Assembly: GCA_037178675.1 (NCBI GenBank)
Contig: JAYMGJ010000671.1
Coordinates: 1 to 64,000 of the forward strand
DNA length: 64,000 bases
From: Scleroderma bovista
Lineage: Eukaryota > Basidiomycota > Agaricomycetes > Boletales > Sclerodermataceae
Reading direction: 5' to 3'
In this document: in pieces, positions 1 through 11,583 of the stretch
Layout of the letters: every line of letters begins with the position of its first letter
How positions within the stretch are numbered: the first letter of the stretch is position 1
Position numbers and translations under genes: made by a program
The notes under the pieces: model-generated
Told to the model about the DNA's origin: nothing
Databases searched by the model: none
Seen by the model: only the letters and a program-made list of their open reading frames with translations

Positions 1-254
1 TTGGGAGATTTGATGGAGAGGACAAGGCTAAATTCTGTACATAGAGGACATCAGCAGACAAAAGCGGAGAAGTATCAGTTGGCATAGATGGTAGTACAGG
101 CATTGTACTAGTAGGCAAGATCTGAGGAGATAGGAGTTTTACGACTTCTCAGTCCAAGTGAGTAGACAATGCAGCAATAGAAGTACAAAAATAGCCAAGA
201 AGGCTGAGCTCAGTCAAAGAAAACACATATGAAATTGAATGTGGAAGTTCTTGA

Positions 255-3200
255 TCAAAGAAACAAATCTTCAAGAAAGGACTGATCCTGCCCTGGATCA
301 ATACCAGGAGGGAGTGTCTGAAAGGATGTAGCTTCAGGGGGCAAGGGTTCACCACTGATATAGGTGATAGCAGGAAGTGGGGCAGGATGAGGGTCTTGAA
401 TAGTACTGGTAACAGCTAATGCAAGGAGTTGAAGACCAGAGACAGGGGAACCAGGGGGTTCTGAAGATGGAGGTAGTGATGAAGGAGTAGTCTGTTCTTC
501 ATCATCCAGAGAGGACATAGGAGTAAGAGGAGGAGTGGTAACAGCAGAGTCAGGAGTGAATGAGCAATCGACATCTGCATTTGGCTTCCAGAATGGAATA
601 GGTGTGAAGGACAACAGAGGAGAATCAGGATCATCACTGATCTCATCAGTTGGATCAGGAGTCATAGCAGCTGGAGTTGATTGGGGATAGAATCGGGTAA
701 AGGCAGTTCCAATCTGAGTGACACAACTGGAGTGTGTGTCTGTCATTTCATCTTTGGAGACAGCCAAGGAAGTATGCAGAATGAGATAGTCCTGATAGCA
801 ATTTCCCAATGAATCAACACCATCTTGAGAAGGAAGAGCATAGCAGGTCTCAAGACAAGGGCCTGAGAGATCCACAATTTGACAGACAGATAACATTGGT
901 CGATCACCAATGGGGAGATATTCTTGCTCATGGATTCTGACACAAATACGGGCAATGACAGGGTGCTCTTCAACAGCAGCAGTAGTACCACCAGAGAATT
1001 CAATCTCTTCAATGATGCTTTGAAGGACTTCATCTGGAGTGGGACTAGGATTAGAGGGAGTGCTAGCAGTTGTAGAAGGAACAGGAGGTGGTGATGATGG
1101 ATTGGGGGTTGATGGGGGAGATAAAGCATTGCAACCTGGCAACTGAGGGGATAACAGAAGAGTAGGACTTGGAGGAGAGACTTGTAGAGCAGGAATCATA
1201 GGCTCCATAGATGCAAAATTCACAGATGAAGAGACATTGGGATATGGAGGGGGATCTTCATCACAGGCTGGAACAGAGAAGTCTTGTGCTTGATTGGCAG
1301 GATCTTCAGTGTCAGAGTTTTCCAGTTGTGCATTCAGCAGGATCAGAAAGCTAAACATAGAGCGTCGCTCTTCTTCATGAATCTGAGCACAGAGGAAAGC
1401 AATAGCAGGGTTAAGTGGCTCTAGGACACCATCTCCAACAGCATGAATATGCTCAGCAACAACCTGAAGTGCTTCATCTAGAGTGGGTCATGGATTGTTT
1501 GGAGTAGTAGCAGGCATAGGAGGAGGAGGAGTTGAAGATGCAATAGGATGTGATGACAGTGGATCAAGAGTTGATGGGGGAGGTGAAGCAATACAAGCAG
1601 GCAAATCAGGAGGTGATGGATGAGGTGAGACAGAGGATGCCTCTTCTCCTTCAGCTTTTTCTTCTGATTCATGAATAGCCAATAGTCCAGTTCCAGAGTG
1701 ATTGGCAGAGTGTGCATCGATTGCACACATCTCCAAGGGATGATCAGTGTTGGCTCCAAAGACAATATATGTGCCAGACTCTCTCTCCACAATGCTGACA
1801 GAATTTCCATGGGCCCAGGGATGACCAAGTAGAAGATCAAAGCCAGAGTCATTGTCAGGGGAGACATAGAGATTTGCCCATGTCTTGGCAGCACCACAGA
1901 ATAAGGGAACATTTTCAATAAGACCAGTGAGCTGAGCAAGACCACCATTGGCATCTCTCAAACGCAAACTCTGGGAAGTATCGATGGGCATCTTGATGAC
2001 AGATTTAGCAATGCTAGCTTTGACAACATTGAGAGTGGATCCTGAGTCAATGACAGCCTTGACTGGAACTTTATTGCAGGAAAGATTGATGGTGATGAGA
2101 GGACTGGTAGTGAGACACATGTAGGAAGCAGCAGGGGGGGTTCCTTCAACAGTCCTGACATAGGGAATGGCTTGTTTCTTAGTCTTGATAATATCCTGGA
2201 AGTGTTGGGAGATTTCCTTTGATGATCCAATAGCTTCTCCAACAGACATAGTGAGAGGAGTAGCCAAAATGCGATCCACAAGACCCTTAATGCTGGTATT
2301 CTGAGAGAGGGAGGAGGACATGGCAGCAGGAGGCCTAGTCTTCTTCTTCTCAGTAGAGTCAACAACAGGGTGTGAAGATTTGACAGGAGGAGTATCATCT
2401 TGCATGATAGCATCATCATTTGCACCATCAAAAAGATAGGGATGAACCTCGATGGGCACTGGCATAGGAATAGATGCAGGCATTGGCTTTGGCACAGGTA
2501 CAGGAACAGCAGCAGGGGCTTGATTCTCTTTTGCCTTGCCTTTACCATAAGGAGGCATGATGACACCTTCAAATGCAGTTTTCCTTTTCTCCTTGGTAAC
2601 TCTAGGAGCACGATCAACAGTGGCAACAAGAGGTTCTTCTTCTTCAAGTTCATAGATTCTGGCTTGCAGGTCTTCTTCATCATGGATAATAAAGCGCACT
2701 GTGCTAGCAGCTCTAGCAACAGTAGCAGCAGCAGCAGCATGATGTTCATATGCTTGCAGGATAGTCTCTTCTCCATTCCTGATAAGTCTTTGACCATTTG
2801 GGAGAGTAATTCTGCGCATTTCATCCCTGGCAAGTGATCCTCTTGATACAAGCTCATTGACAGCTTCACATCTGTTGAGACCATGACCCTCTACACCACA
2901 CCCATAGCAGATGATGGGAGGTCGAACAAGAGGATGAGTAGGATGAGTAGGAGTGGTCACAGTAGTGGATGCAGTAGTAGGGGCTTGAGTAGGAAGGACA
3001 GGACGAGGGAAGACTTTGCCAATATCAGGGTCAAGCTTCATGGCATGGAAGTAGTAGATGGCATAGTCTGGGTCAGAGAGGGACATGCAGGAGAGCTTGT
3101 GGACAAGTGTCTCAACATCATCTCTCTCCTTTGCAATTATTCTTTCCTGATCCAAAGCTCTGAGATTGGCCCTGGCATCTGAAGAAGACAGTAGTGGACA

Positions 3201-4106
3201 AATGGGATCATCTCTGGGGTTATGATGATTGGAGATAGATGAGTTGTTCCTAGGTTCCAAAGGTGACTTCATTCCAAGAAACTCCTTTTCTTCCAGGTCA
3301 AACCTGTCACGGTGGAGGAGTTCTTCTGCTACCTTGCAGACATCTGCATAAGGATAGGGTACAGAAACATCCAGCTTGGGATCCCTGAGGAGAAGACGAG
3401 CATCCACATCAGATCGGAATGAGCGGGGTAGTCCAATCCAGAAATAGCGATTATAGTCTCCTTCTGATATCTTTCCTTTATTCATCAGCCATCCTCCAAT
3501 GCGAATGAAGTCTCTGTTGTATGCTCTGAAGTCATGAAGAGAGGTGATTGGAGTGTCCAAGGATTCAAGGACAAATCACTTGAGATCTGTCTCTTGGAAG
3601 CGTTGATCGGAGAAATCAGCATCAAAGTGCTTCAAGAGATCCTTCTTGAAGGCATCCCAGTTAGGAGTATGGTAGTGTGGCATGCCTTGGATGATTTCTT
3701 GTACATGGATGGAACAGTATTGAAGGATAGATTGCACCTTCTCAGTGTCAGAGGTGACATGATGAAGAGCGCAAAGACGTTCATAGTGGGCAATGAAGGG
3801 CTTGACATAAGAGTGCTCTCCAGTGAACTTCTCTGGGGCTGACTTAGTCCCAATGATTGGTAGAGTAAGCACAGAGGGTGTGACAGTAGCCATAGGTGAT
3901 GATATGTTGATAGCGATAGGGGTAGAGGAGGAAAGTGTTGTTGATGTAGGAGGTAGAGCAAGTTGGGAAGTGTTATGAGCCGATGTAGGAGTCCAATGGG
4001 ACAGTGTAGATGGGGTAGATAGAGTTGTGGGAGATGGAGAGGTCAATGGAGATGAGGACATCGACAGAATTGACAAAAGCGGGATATCAAATCCAGATAC
4101 TACCAT
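255..4106 (-). pseudogene. Ty3/gypsy gag-protease polyprotein with two in-frame TGA codons
   Basis: One continuous minus-strand reading frame codes a retrotransposon capsid and protease. The capsid part lies at 3576-4061, followed by a CCHC zinc knuckle (CYGCGVEGHGLNRC, near 2880-2925) and a retropepsin-like domain (VIDSGST, near 2040; LLLGHPWAHG, near 1810). A long Pro/Ser-rich tail follows. The frame is broken only by TGA at 3576-3578 and TGA at 1488-1490; both fit CGA to TGA changes. ATG 4104-4106 abuts the primer-binding site, so the internal ATG at 4059-4061 is the more likely start. Reverse transcriptase and integrase are not seen and would lie beyond the left edge. The tail holds a diverged internal duplication. 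Confidence 0.85.
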
Positions 4107-4124
4107 GCCTCACGGTGGGCTCCA
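4107..4124 (-). other. tRNA primer-binding site of the gypsy element
   Basis: Read on the minus strand, TGGAGCCCACCGTGAGGC begins two bases after the LTR end (CA at 4127). It starts with TGG, the complement of a tRNA 3' CCA, as usual for tRNA-primed LTR elements. I cannot name the tRNA. This site identifies the 2.3-kb repeats in this window as LTRs of this gypsy family. Confidence 0.75.
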
Positions 4125-4126
4125 GA

Positions 4127-4354
4127 TGTGCGCCTAAGTGAGGGAAGAGGTCAGAACAACCAACAACCAACACCAAATGACAGCAGTATGCGAGTGGTGG
4201 TCTTCCTTTGCGTATCTGGTATCTAATCTCCTGAGGGGGATATGCTGCACACCTTCAGGCAAGGTGCAGGGGGGAAGGGAAGGGCTTCTGATGGGGAATA
4301 TATGCGACTTGGGATTGGATTGACTCTTCTTCAGCCTACCACAGTGGTTAGGAA
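4127..4354 (-). repeat. Gypsy 5' LTR, 3' terminal 228 bp only
   Basis: It matches the first 230 bases (plus strand) of the full LTR at 9096-11438, beginning TGTGCGCCTAAGTGAGG and breaking off at 4354, where the copia LTR starts. On the minus strand this is the U5 end of the 5' LTR of the gag-protease element at 255-4106. The rest of the LTR is not found next to the copia element, so insertion was followed by loss or rearrangement. Confidence 0.85.
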
Positions 4355-4858
4355 TGTAGCAACAAAACTGGGGCGACAGCAACGTAGGAACGCAAGCATA
4401 CCTTGGATAGCTAGTAGCGAGGTCTTGAAGTTGAGTTTATAGAGAGTAGCAAGTACGAGTGAGAACAGTTAGACTGTATTGAACTGTAGTGTAAACACCG
4501 AGTTCGTTCGTTATTCTACATGGGATTCCTACAGGGTATATATACCTGTGGTACATGGTCTGTGCGTAGATAAGTATTAATCTCGCCTATTTCACCATAT
4601 TCCCATATGTAGTAAGTGCACTTTCCATATATGTAGTTATCTGGAAACGTGCTAGTAACGTGCATCAACATGCGTTTAACATGTGTTGTGCTTCTGATAG
4701 TTCCGGCATTCCTGTGGAGCCGGTCATGTGATTTACCGGTAATCCAGTTAACACTACTCCGTTATCACATGTAACTGTGATCACTGGAAATCTCCAAGAT
4801 TAGATAAGATAAGATAAGATGAGATTGTACTCCATCTAATCATGCTTTCTTGTCGACA
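4355..4858 (-). repeat. Copia 3' LTR (504 bp)
   Basis: It has TG..CA ends (minus strand TGTCGACAAG ... TTGCTACA). A polypurine tract, TTAGCGAGGAGGAG on the minus strand (4859-4872), lies directly upstream of it in element orientation, which fixes this as the 3' LTR. A short GATAA microsatellite lies near 4800. It interrupts the gypsy LTR at 4354. Confidence 0.75.
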
Positions 4859-4895
4859 CTCCTCCTCGCTAAGATTTGTACTCTAATAGATTCAG

Positions 4896-5219
4896 TCACG
4901 AGCGATTATCTTGGAATTTCTGCCATGTTAGATTCTTTGTCATCATATCAGCTTTTTGCTGATCAGTAGGAACGTAGTCAAGCATGAAAGTTTGTTTCTC
5001 AATGCATTCGCGAAGGAAATAATACTTAATATCAATGTGCTTTGATTGTCCTTCCATTACTGGATTTTGCGCAATATGAATAGCGCCTTTGTTGTCTCCA
5101 AACATCATGAAGTGTTGGAGGGATAAATGACATTCCTGGAAAAGTGATTTGATCCAGAGAATCTGTTGTGCACAGTCGCACATAGACATGTATTCGGCTT
5201 CTGTTGATGACAGAGCCAC
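4896..5219 (-). pseudogene. Copia RNase H
   Basis: It contains ALSSTEAEYMSM, FGDNKGAIHIAQNP and KHIDIKYYFLRE, the conserved RNase H motifs of copia pol. It is in the same frame as the reverse transcriptase and is separated from it only by the TGA at 5229-5231. Its own end at 4896 is the natural end of pol, followed by the polypurine tract and 3' LTR. Confidence 0.85.
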
Positions 5220-5228
5220 TGTTGGTTG

Positions 5229-6623
5229 TCAGCGAGATCGCCAGCTAACCAAATCGTTGCCTAAGAAGATTGCATAGCCACTAGTGGAACACCTTGTTTC
5301 ACTATCGCCTGCCCAGTCAGAGTCTGAGTAACAATCCAGTGACGAAGCTCCTCCTGAAAAATGAAGTGCAAGGTTTGGTGTTGAACCCAAATACTTCACT
5401 ATGTGAAGTGCCTTCAAGAGGTGTTCTTCAGTAGGATTTGCCATGAACTGTGACATTTTTATTATGGCAAAGGCAATGTCTGGACGCGTGCCAAGCATGA
5501 CAAATAGGAGTGAACCTATAACGGATTGATACCGTTGTTGTGTAGTTGGGCTTGCATTATAATCCTTTGGTGCTGTAGATGGTTGATATCCAGCAGGTAA
5601 AGGAGTACGGATGTGTTTGACATTTTCCATTTGAAAGCGTTTGAGGACTTTCATTACATAGGGATGTTGGTGTAGAACCATTGAGCATTTAATGTGATTG
5701 CGAGTGATTTGGAATCCTAAATATTCCTTTACTGGTCCCATATCACGAGCTTCCCATATGTTTAGGAATGCTTTCTTCTTCTTTTTTAGCAATGTTGCAG
5801 AATTCGACATAAGTAGTCCATCATCGACGTATACGATGAACAGCATGATGCCTGATTTATCTTGGAAATAATAGACTCCAGGATCTGATTTGGAACGTTT
5901 AAAGTTTAGCTTCAGGAGCGATTTGTGAAGCTCTTTGTTCCATGCTAATGCGGCTTGTTTCAGGCCGTACAAGGCGCACAATAGACGATAGACCTTGTTA
6001 CTTGAACCAGGTACTTTGAAACCTTCGGGTTGCTCCATGTAGATTTCTTCATCGAGTCACCCATATAAGAAGGCAGTCTTCACATCAAGACTTTCAATTT
6101 CCCAGTCATTTCTACATGCATAAGCCAGAAGCAGTCGTACTGTTTCAAAGCGTGTGACCGGTGAGAAGGTTTCATCATAGTCTTCACCATAGATTTGAGA
6201 AAAGCCTTTCGCAACCAAGTGGGCTTTAAATCTTCCATCCGATTTCTTTGCGAATACCCAACGGCATTTGATGGGTTTTCGATCTGGCGGACAATCCACC
6301 AAAGTCCAGACATTTCTATCTTCGATAGATTTTATTTCTTCCTTGCATGCCTGTTCCCACTTCTTTTGTTCATCTATTGGATAATTTTTTACATCCTTAT
6401 AATGATAAGGGATGCCTTTAAGCAGTTTTGCCGCTTGTTTCATTATGTAGTTGAGGACATAATGTTGGCCTAGTTGAATCATAGTGTCAACATCATTATT
6501 TGGAACAATGACGTCTTCCATTTCGTTTTCGTCTTCATCCATTGATGGTAACGGAACAATGATAGGGGGAGTCTCTTGTTGAGATTCTGCAGGTGCAGGA
6601 GGATTTGGCCTTGATTCGACCAT
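5229..6623 (-). pseudogene. Copia reverse transcriptase
   Basis: This is the reverse transcriptase of the copia element. It contains WVFAKKSDGRFKAHLVAKGF, VKTAFLYG, LLCALYGLKQAALAWN and the catalytic FIVYVDDGLLM. A TGA at 6057-6059 splits it immediately after FLYG, and a TGA at 5229-5231 ends it in the SWRSR motif just before RNase H. Both stops are in frame with the flanking coding sequence and are plausible CGA to TGA changes. No frameshift occurs from about 8790 to 4896, so this pol has been silenced by point mutations alone. Confidence 0.9.
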
Positions 6624-6854
6624 TGGTTCTGGTTGAGGAATAATAGGAATTCCTCTTCCTAATACCGTTCTAGTCCATTCTCGTTCTCGTGCAATTTCTC
6701 ATTCTATATCCACTGGATTCCTTTGACCATAGACATTGTCTGGTCTCAACGGTGGGTTACGAATTCGAGGAGGGTTACGGCATGGTGCTATAGGATGGGG
6801 TTGTTGTACAGGATGGGGTCCATTTCGTAGATATTCATCGAAATGTACTATTGG

Positions 6855-7649
6855 TCATCTGTGTGGTCCTGATGGTCCCTGTTGTTGTCCATCAGAATTT
6901 GTTTGTCCTCCATGAGGAGCTTGCGTGTCATCGTCAGTGACTTCCTCTGCAGTAGCTTTTGGAGGGCATTGGGTTGGACTTTGTGGCTTTGTGGTGTCAT
7001 TTTTTGAATCGTCACCGCTTGTATGACCTTCATCTGGTTGTGATGGGTCAATGGGTGGAAATTCCAGATCGTCGGGTGGAGGTTGGTGATTATCTTCATC
7101 GTTATTACCTGTTGCTCCTTCTTGAGGAGGATGAATTGGTTCAGGAAAATCGATTTTCTTTTTCAACTTTTCTTCGGGACAATTAGGGAATAAATTTTCA
7201 ACGAATGTGGCTGTTGTTTCCACATAAATAGATCTGTTGTTTCGTAAGAAACAGTAACCTTTTGTTCCTGGTTCATAAGCAAGGAATATCATCTCTTCGG
7301 CTCTCGGAGTAAGTTTGTCCTTTCGCTTGTCCTTTGGTATATGGACATAAGCTAGACATCCGAATACTCGGAGATATGAAATATCAGGTTTCTTGTTGAA
7401 CAGTAGTTCAACTGGTGTTTTCCATCCTATGCGGCGCATCGGTGTCCTGTTATATACATGGACTGCAGTGTCAAGAGCGAAGTTCCATAGATTCTTCAGT
7501 AGACATGCTGCGTGACACATGGTTTCTTCTTTCTTGAGTAAGGTCCGATTGAACCTTTCTGCGCGACCATTTTGTTGTGGATGATCCGAAACGGAGAGTT
7601 GTTGTTCTACTCCTTTGGAGGTGAGGAAGTTTTTAAATATGGTTGCCAT
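6855..7649 (-). pseudogene. Copia integrase, C-terminal half
   Basis: It continues the integrase in the same frame as 7677-9080. The stretch just before the first ATG reads VRSDRGGEF, with the second catalytic Asp, and is followed by QQNGRAERFNRTLLK, with the catalytic Glu. YNRTPMRRIGWKTPVELL and YLRVFGCLAYV are typical copia integrase core and C-terminal signatures. The Pro/Asp/Thr-rich tail is the usual linker to reverse transcriptase. The end is a TGA (6855-6857), and translation in the same frame runs on to the next TGA (6699-6701). Confidence 0.85.
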
Positions 7650-7676
7650 AAATTCTCCTCCTCGATCGGAACGTAC

Positions 7677-9080
7677 TCATAGGAGTGAATGACCAGTTTG
7701 CTTCTCAGCCCAGGTTACCCAGGTAGAGAAAGCGGTAGCGGTATCCGACTTTAACCGCAAAAGGCAAACTGTGCCATATCCAGAGTAATCATCAATGATC
7801 GTGAGACAGTACTTGTGTCTGTAGTAAGACAAAACGGGGAACTCGACCAGGTCGCAGTGTACCATTTCAAGTATCTTGTCTGCTCGTTTATCGGAAGATG
7901 GAAAAGACCTTGAGGGCATCTTGCCAATCTGACAATCAGGACAGAGTGGCGTCGCTGTTGGTATGTCTAATGTCTCAATTCCATCGGTAGCACGAGTGGC
8001 ATGCCGCATGGTTTGAGGGTTAGGATGGCCTAGACGACTGTGCCATAGATCATAACTGTTGAATTTATTTGTAACGGTAGCGCATTGCACCGTTGAAATT
8101 GATTTGATGTCCAAATCCACGAGAAGTCCAAGAGCTCCAGTCTGATGTATCGGTTTCCCATGGAACCAATGGAGATTGTTTCTTGGAATTAACCTAGTCC
8201 CTTCCAAGAAGACTTCATTCCGTGAATCGAAGACATGAGTTATCTTCGTGTCAGCATACAGTTTCATTTTTAATTTCGTGGTGAGCCACTGGAGTGAACA
8301 GATACGCTTATCTCCAGATGGAGAATAATAGACGTGTCGAAGATAGATTTCTTTTTGAACATTGCCAACCTTAGCTTTGAAGGCAACTGTTCCTATGCCT
8401 AAGAATTGAATGACTTCAGCACCAGCAGTTCCAACATTTATTGGTTTCTTGAGTTTTTTATACGTCAAGAAGTCATCGTGGTATGGTGTAGAATGGTCGG
8501 TTGCACCAGAATCCATAAGCCAAAGACCTGTTAAATGTTCATGCTTGGAGCAGTGTGATTCAGTTCTTTGTCCTGAGTGGGATGAAGTGCAATGACACTT
8601 GTCGTCACTCTTCTTTGAAGTGCACAAGGTATACAAGTCAAAGCATTCATCATTGTACGAGTCATGAACAAAACTGTCATCCTTATATGCTATGGTTCCA
8701 TCATCTGGAACCCAGGGTTTCGTAGCTAGTCTACGTGCATAGTCCTCATCATCTCTTTTCCTTCTTGCCAGGTCATTACGCACAGAAACGTAATACTGAC
8801 TCTGTAGCAAGTTGAGATGGAGTGAGCACGGACCAGCCTGTCTCAGGAATATTAGAGACGGACCCAGCATCGGATTCATCGTCTGAGTCTCCGTGGAGCT
8901 CGACGATCTGAGCGGTTTGTTCTGTAGCGTTTTGACGCTGTTTTCCTTTTCCTTTATAGGGCTGCTTGCCCTTTCCTCCTTTCTTTCCTCCTCCTTTTCC
9001 TTTTCCACCACCCTGGTTCTTTGGCGGGAATGAAGAAGGACCCGCAGCGGCATTAGGGGTGAACGTCTTTTTATAGTCAT
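7677..9080 (-). pseudogene. Copia protease, GAG-pre-integrase and N-terminal integrase
   Basis: The protease shows LWLMDSGATDHSTPYHDDF (near 8500). The GAG-pre-integrase shows LWHSRLGHPNP and the pair LCPDCQIGK. The integrase begins with VHCDLVEFPV and LTIIDDYSGYG (near 7800). The frame ends at TGA 7677-7679, after which the same frame continues as the rest of the integrase, so this stop is a nonsense mutation. Near 8800 a second frameshift separates the basic Gly/Lys-rich gag tail (coded in another frame between about 8800 and 9080) from the protease. The start listed is only the first in-frame ATG, not a true gene start. Confidence 0.85.
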
Positions 9081-9095
9081 CGCGGTGATCCGCGG

Positions 9096-11438
9096 TGTGC
9101 GCCTAAGTGAGGTAAGAGGTCAGAACAACCAACAACCAACACCAAATGACAGCAATATGCGAGTGGTGGTCTTCCTTTGCGTTTCTGGTATTTAATGTCC
9201 TCAGGGGGATGTGCTGCACGCCTTCAGGCAGGATGCAGGAGGGAAGGGAAGAGCTTCTGATGGGGATGGAATGCGACTTGGGATGGTATTGACTCCTCTT
9301 CAGCCTACCACAGTGGTTAGGAAGAGTCCTGGGATTGAAAAGCGATGATAGATTGATGACAGGGGTGTAACAGCAGTGATGGAGCAGAGGGGAAGCAAGG
9401 GGACAGTTCCTGCTTCAAGAATGCGATGGACAGTGATGGGATAGAGTGGACAGTGATGCTAGACTGCGCTTCAGCCTAGAGAAATGATCAGATACAAGAT
9501 ATATCTGATAAACAGCAATATAGGAGCTTTAGGCCAGCACTGAGTGACCTACAAGTCCAAAGACAGAGATAGAGCTTATAGACAGTGAGGGAGAGTGAAT
9601 GTGGTCGCTTTATTGAGGGGGAAGCAGACACTTCCTTGCAGCCTTTGGCTGCTGGTTTATATACAGGAGGGGCTGTGGCCCTGTAAGCACAAATGACTAA
9701 GTGCTTGGTAAGAGATTGGTAAGAAATTGGTAAGCGATTGATAAGCAGTGTAATCAGGCTGAGTCATCGATGGGGAGAGCCTGAACAAGCTGCTGAGCCA
9801 AGGGAAAGAGCAAAAACATAGGTAAAAAGGGGTGTATAACCAAGAATATGGAAAAATCATTGCATGGGGCCCAAAAGAGAGGGGGAGAAAGCATGGGATG
9901 AGTAGATCGAAGCTAAATGAGCATATGCGATGACATAATGCATATGAATCATAGGGGCATGAGTCATGAATTGATAAGCAGCATGATAAGCATGATTTGA
10001 AGGATGATTGGTAAGTGATTGGTAAGGGGAGTAATGGGGATTAGTAATGCCAAGAGGGGATGATTAATGCGCAGCAGAGTGAGTCAGAGTGAGCCAGAGT
10101 GACTCTGTGTGACTCAGAAAGAAGGGAAGCACAACCTATGATTTATTGAACTTTAGATCTGGAGATGAGCTTCTGAAGCAGTGCCACTGATGGGAGTGGC
10201 TGGGGGATAATAAAAGAATTGATCCGACCAGAAGAGCAGTGTCAGGGGGCCTGGAATGACAAGTAGAGTCACAGCTGGTCACAGAGTGTCACAAATCCCT
10301 TGGATTGAGCTTCTGTAGAGCAAAAACGCGAAATTTGGTGCTCCCGAAGTGCAGTCTTCCCTTGAGCAGTAAGGGGAAGGTTCTGTACTCTATTAGGGCT
10401 CCTAAGAAGGGTTCTAGAGCACTGTTTCATTCGTGTTTGTTGCGGGATAGCAGGGAAGAGAATCGCAAGTAGCAGATTCGACGTGTCCAGGGAAGCGAGA
10501 TGAATGATAGAGGGAGATGGATGTGACAGGACTCTGGGATGAAAGGACCATATGCAGAGGACTCAGAAGACACAGAGACGACCAGGTATGAATTTTCAAG
10601 TCTAATGATAGACTTGAGACGACCAAAGTATGTGTGCGACGCAGGACTGACAAGGAGAATGCGCTGACCGAGAACATGAGGGACTGAGGGAGCAGGCTGG
10701 GAAGATATGTACCAGACAGTACACAGGAGCTCAGGGAGAGGCTGTCCCAAGAGCAGGACATAGTTGAGGTCTGCTGCAATAGCAGAGAAACGTTCCAGAG
10801 AAAATGTGGACTCCATAGTGAGTGATGAAGCGGGTGTCTGGATTGCAGGTGGAATATCTCCGTGGGAAATGAACGGATTTACGTCGGAACTTGACGGGCA
10901 GATAGACCACAGTCTAGGCTCCATTATGGTATAGTCACATGATTGATAGCTTCAAAAATGGCGGAGCTATTCAAAATATCGGAATGCCGGCACTGGGCGC
11001 CTAAATTTGACATTTGGGCGCTAAAAATGATTCTTCCTTTTCTCCTTTGTTTCTCTATCGTTTCTTCTGCTTCTTTGGTTGTTCTGGTATGGGAGTTGGA
11101 CTGCAGTAGGTTGCATTCCTCTCTCATACTGAAATGATCACCAATCCTTGGATTCTTCTGCTTCTTGGCGGTTCTTGTGCGAGGGATGACTGCCAGACGA
11201 TGGCATTCATCTCTTGCTCCAGGATAGTCATTCTTGTGCGATAGATGGCTATGACAAGCTTGTATTCATCCTTCGCATAAGGATAGTCATGACTTTGCAT
11301 GATATGGATAGCGAGGGCTGTCTGTATCCCTCAAGTCGGGACAATCTTTCAACAGATCTTGGGTGTGCGTTCTTCACATTAGTTTCATCGGCTAACTTTC
11401 TCCATGTCCACAGTACCAAACACGTTTGGTGCGTGACA
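9096..11438 (-). mobile_element. Solo LTR of the long-LTR gypsy family (copy A, 2,343 bp)
   Basis: Minus-strand ends are TGTCACGCACC ... TTAGGCGCACA. The flanks are GCGG (9092-9095) and CCGG (11439-11442), which fits a 4-bp target duplication with one change. No internal gypsy sequence adjoins either end, so it is a solo LTR. It lies between the copia pol and the satellite region. It has exactly the same length as copies C (17421-19763) and B (61314-63656). Confidence 0.85.
10427..10816 (-). CDS. LTR-encoded conserved ORF, copy A (129 aa)
   Basis: The frame starts MESTFSLERFSAIAADLNYV and ends LLSRNKHE. The same frame with the same start context occurs in every full LTR copy in the window (62645-63034, 18044-18433 and, diverged, 20430-20822) and frameshifted at 54265-54653. 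An upstream in-frame ATG exists at 10924 here but is not kept in the diverged copy, so I chose the internal shared ATG. It lies in the LTR part upstream of the TATA box, in sense orientation. I recognise no domain. Its middle (GQRILLVSPAS, then YLVVSVS) is beta-rich by appearance. Function unknown. Confidence 0.5.
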   Translation of the reverse strand: MESTFSLERFSAIAADLNYVLLLGQPLPELLCTVWYISSQPAPSVPHVLGQRILLVSPASHTYFGRLKSIIRLENSYLVVSVSSESSAYGPFIPESCHIHLPLSFISLPWTRRICYLRFSSLLSRNKHE

Positions 11439-11583
11439 CCGGTCCTAGCAATAAGGAACCTGGTCCTGGTAATACAGTCCAGCAGTCCAAAAGGCAAAGA
11501 AGGGCAACAGAAAGAGCAGATCATGATGCACCTACACCCCGTGATAAAAGGAAAAAGAGATAGATTACATATATATATTTTAT

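Larger units (their letters stand above)
4355..9095 (-). mobile_element. Ty1/copia retrotransposon, 5' end lost
   Basis: The domain order on the minus strand is protease, GAG-pre-integrase, integrase, reverse transcriptase, RNase H, then polypurine tract and 3' LTR, which is copia order. The 5' LTR and gag zinc knuckle are missing. The coding region stops at a solo gypsy LTR starting at 9096. Whether copia sequence continues beyond that LTR (11443-11583) I could not establish. Confidence 0.85.

Noticed and set aside
5229..7679. In-frame TGA codons as selenocysteine or a recoded stop
   Set aside because: They lie at positions where Arg is plausible in ordinary retroelement domains, no selenocysteine machinery is expected in these fungi, and TGA also ends intact frames here.
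9096..11438. The 2.3-kb repeat as an independent DNA transposon
   Set aside because: TG..CA ends, a TATA plus AATAAA arrangement, and direct junction of its end with a PBS and gag at 4127 show that it is an LTR.
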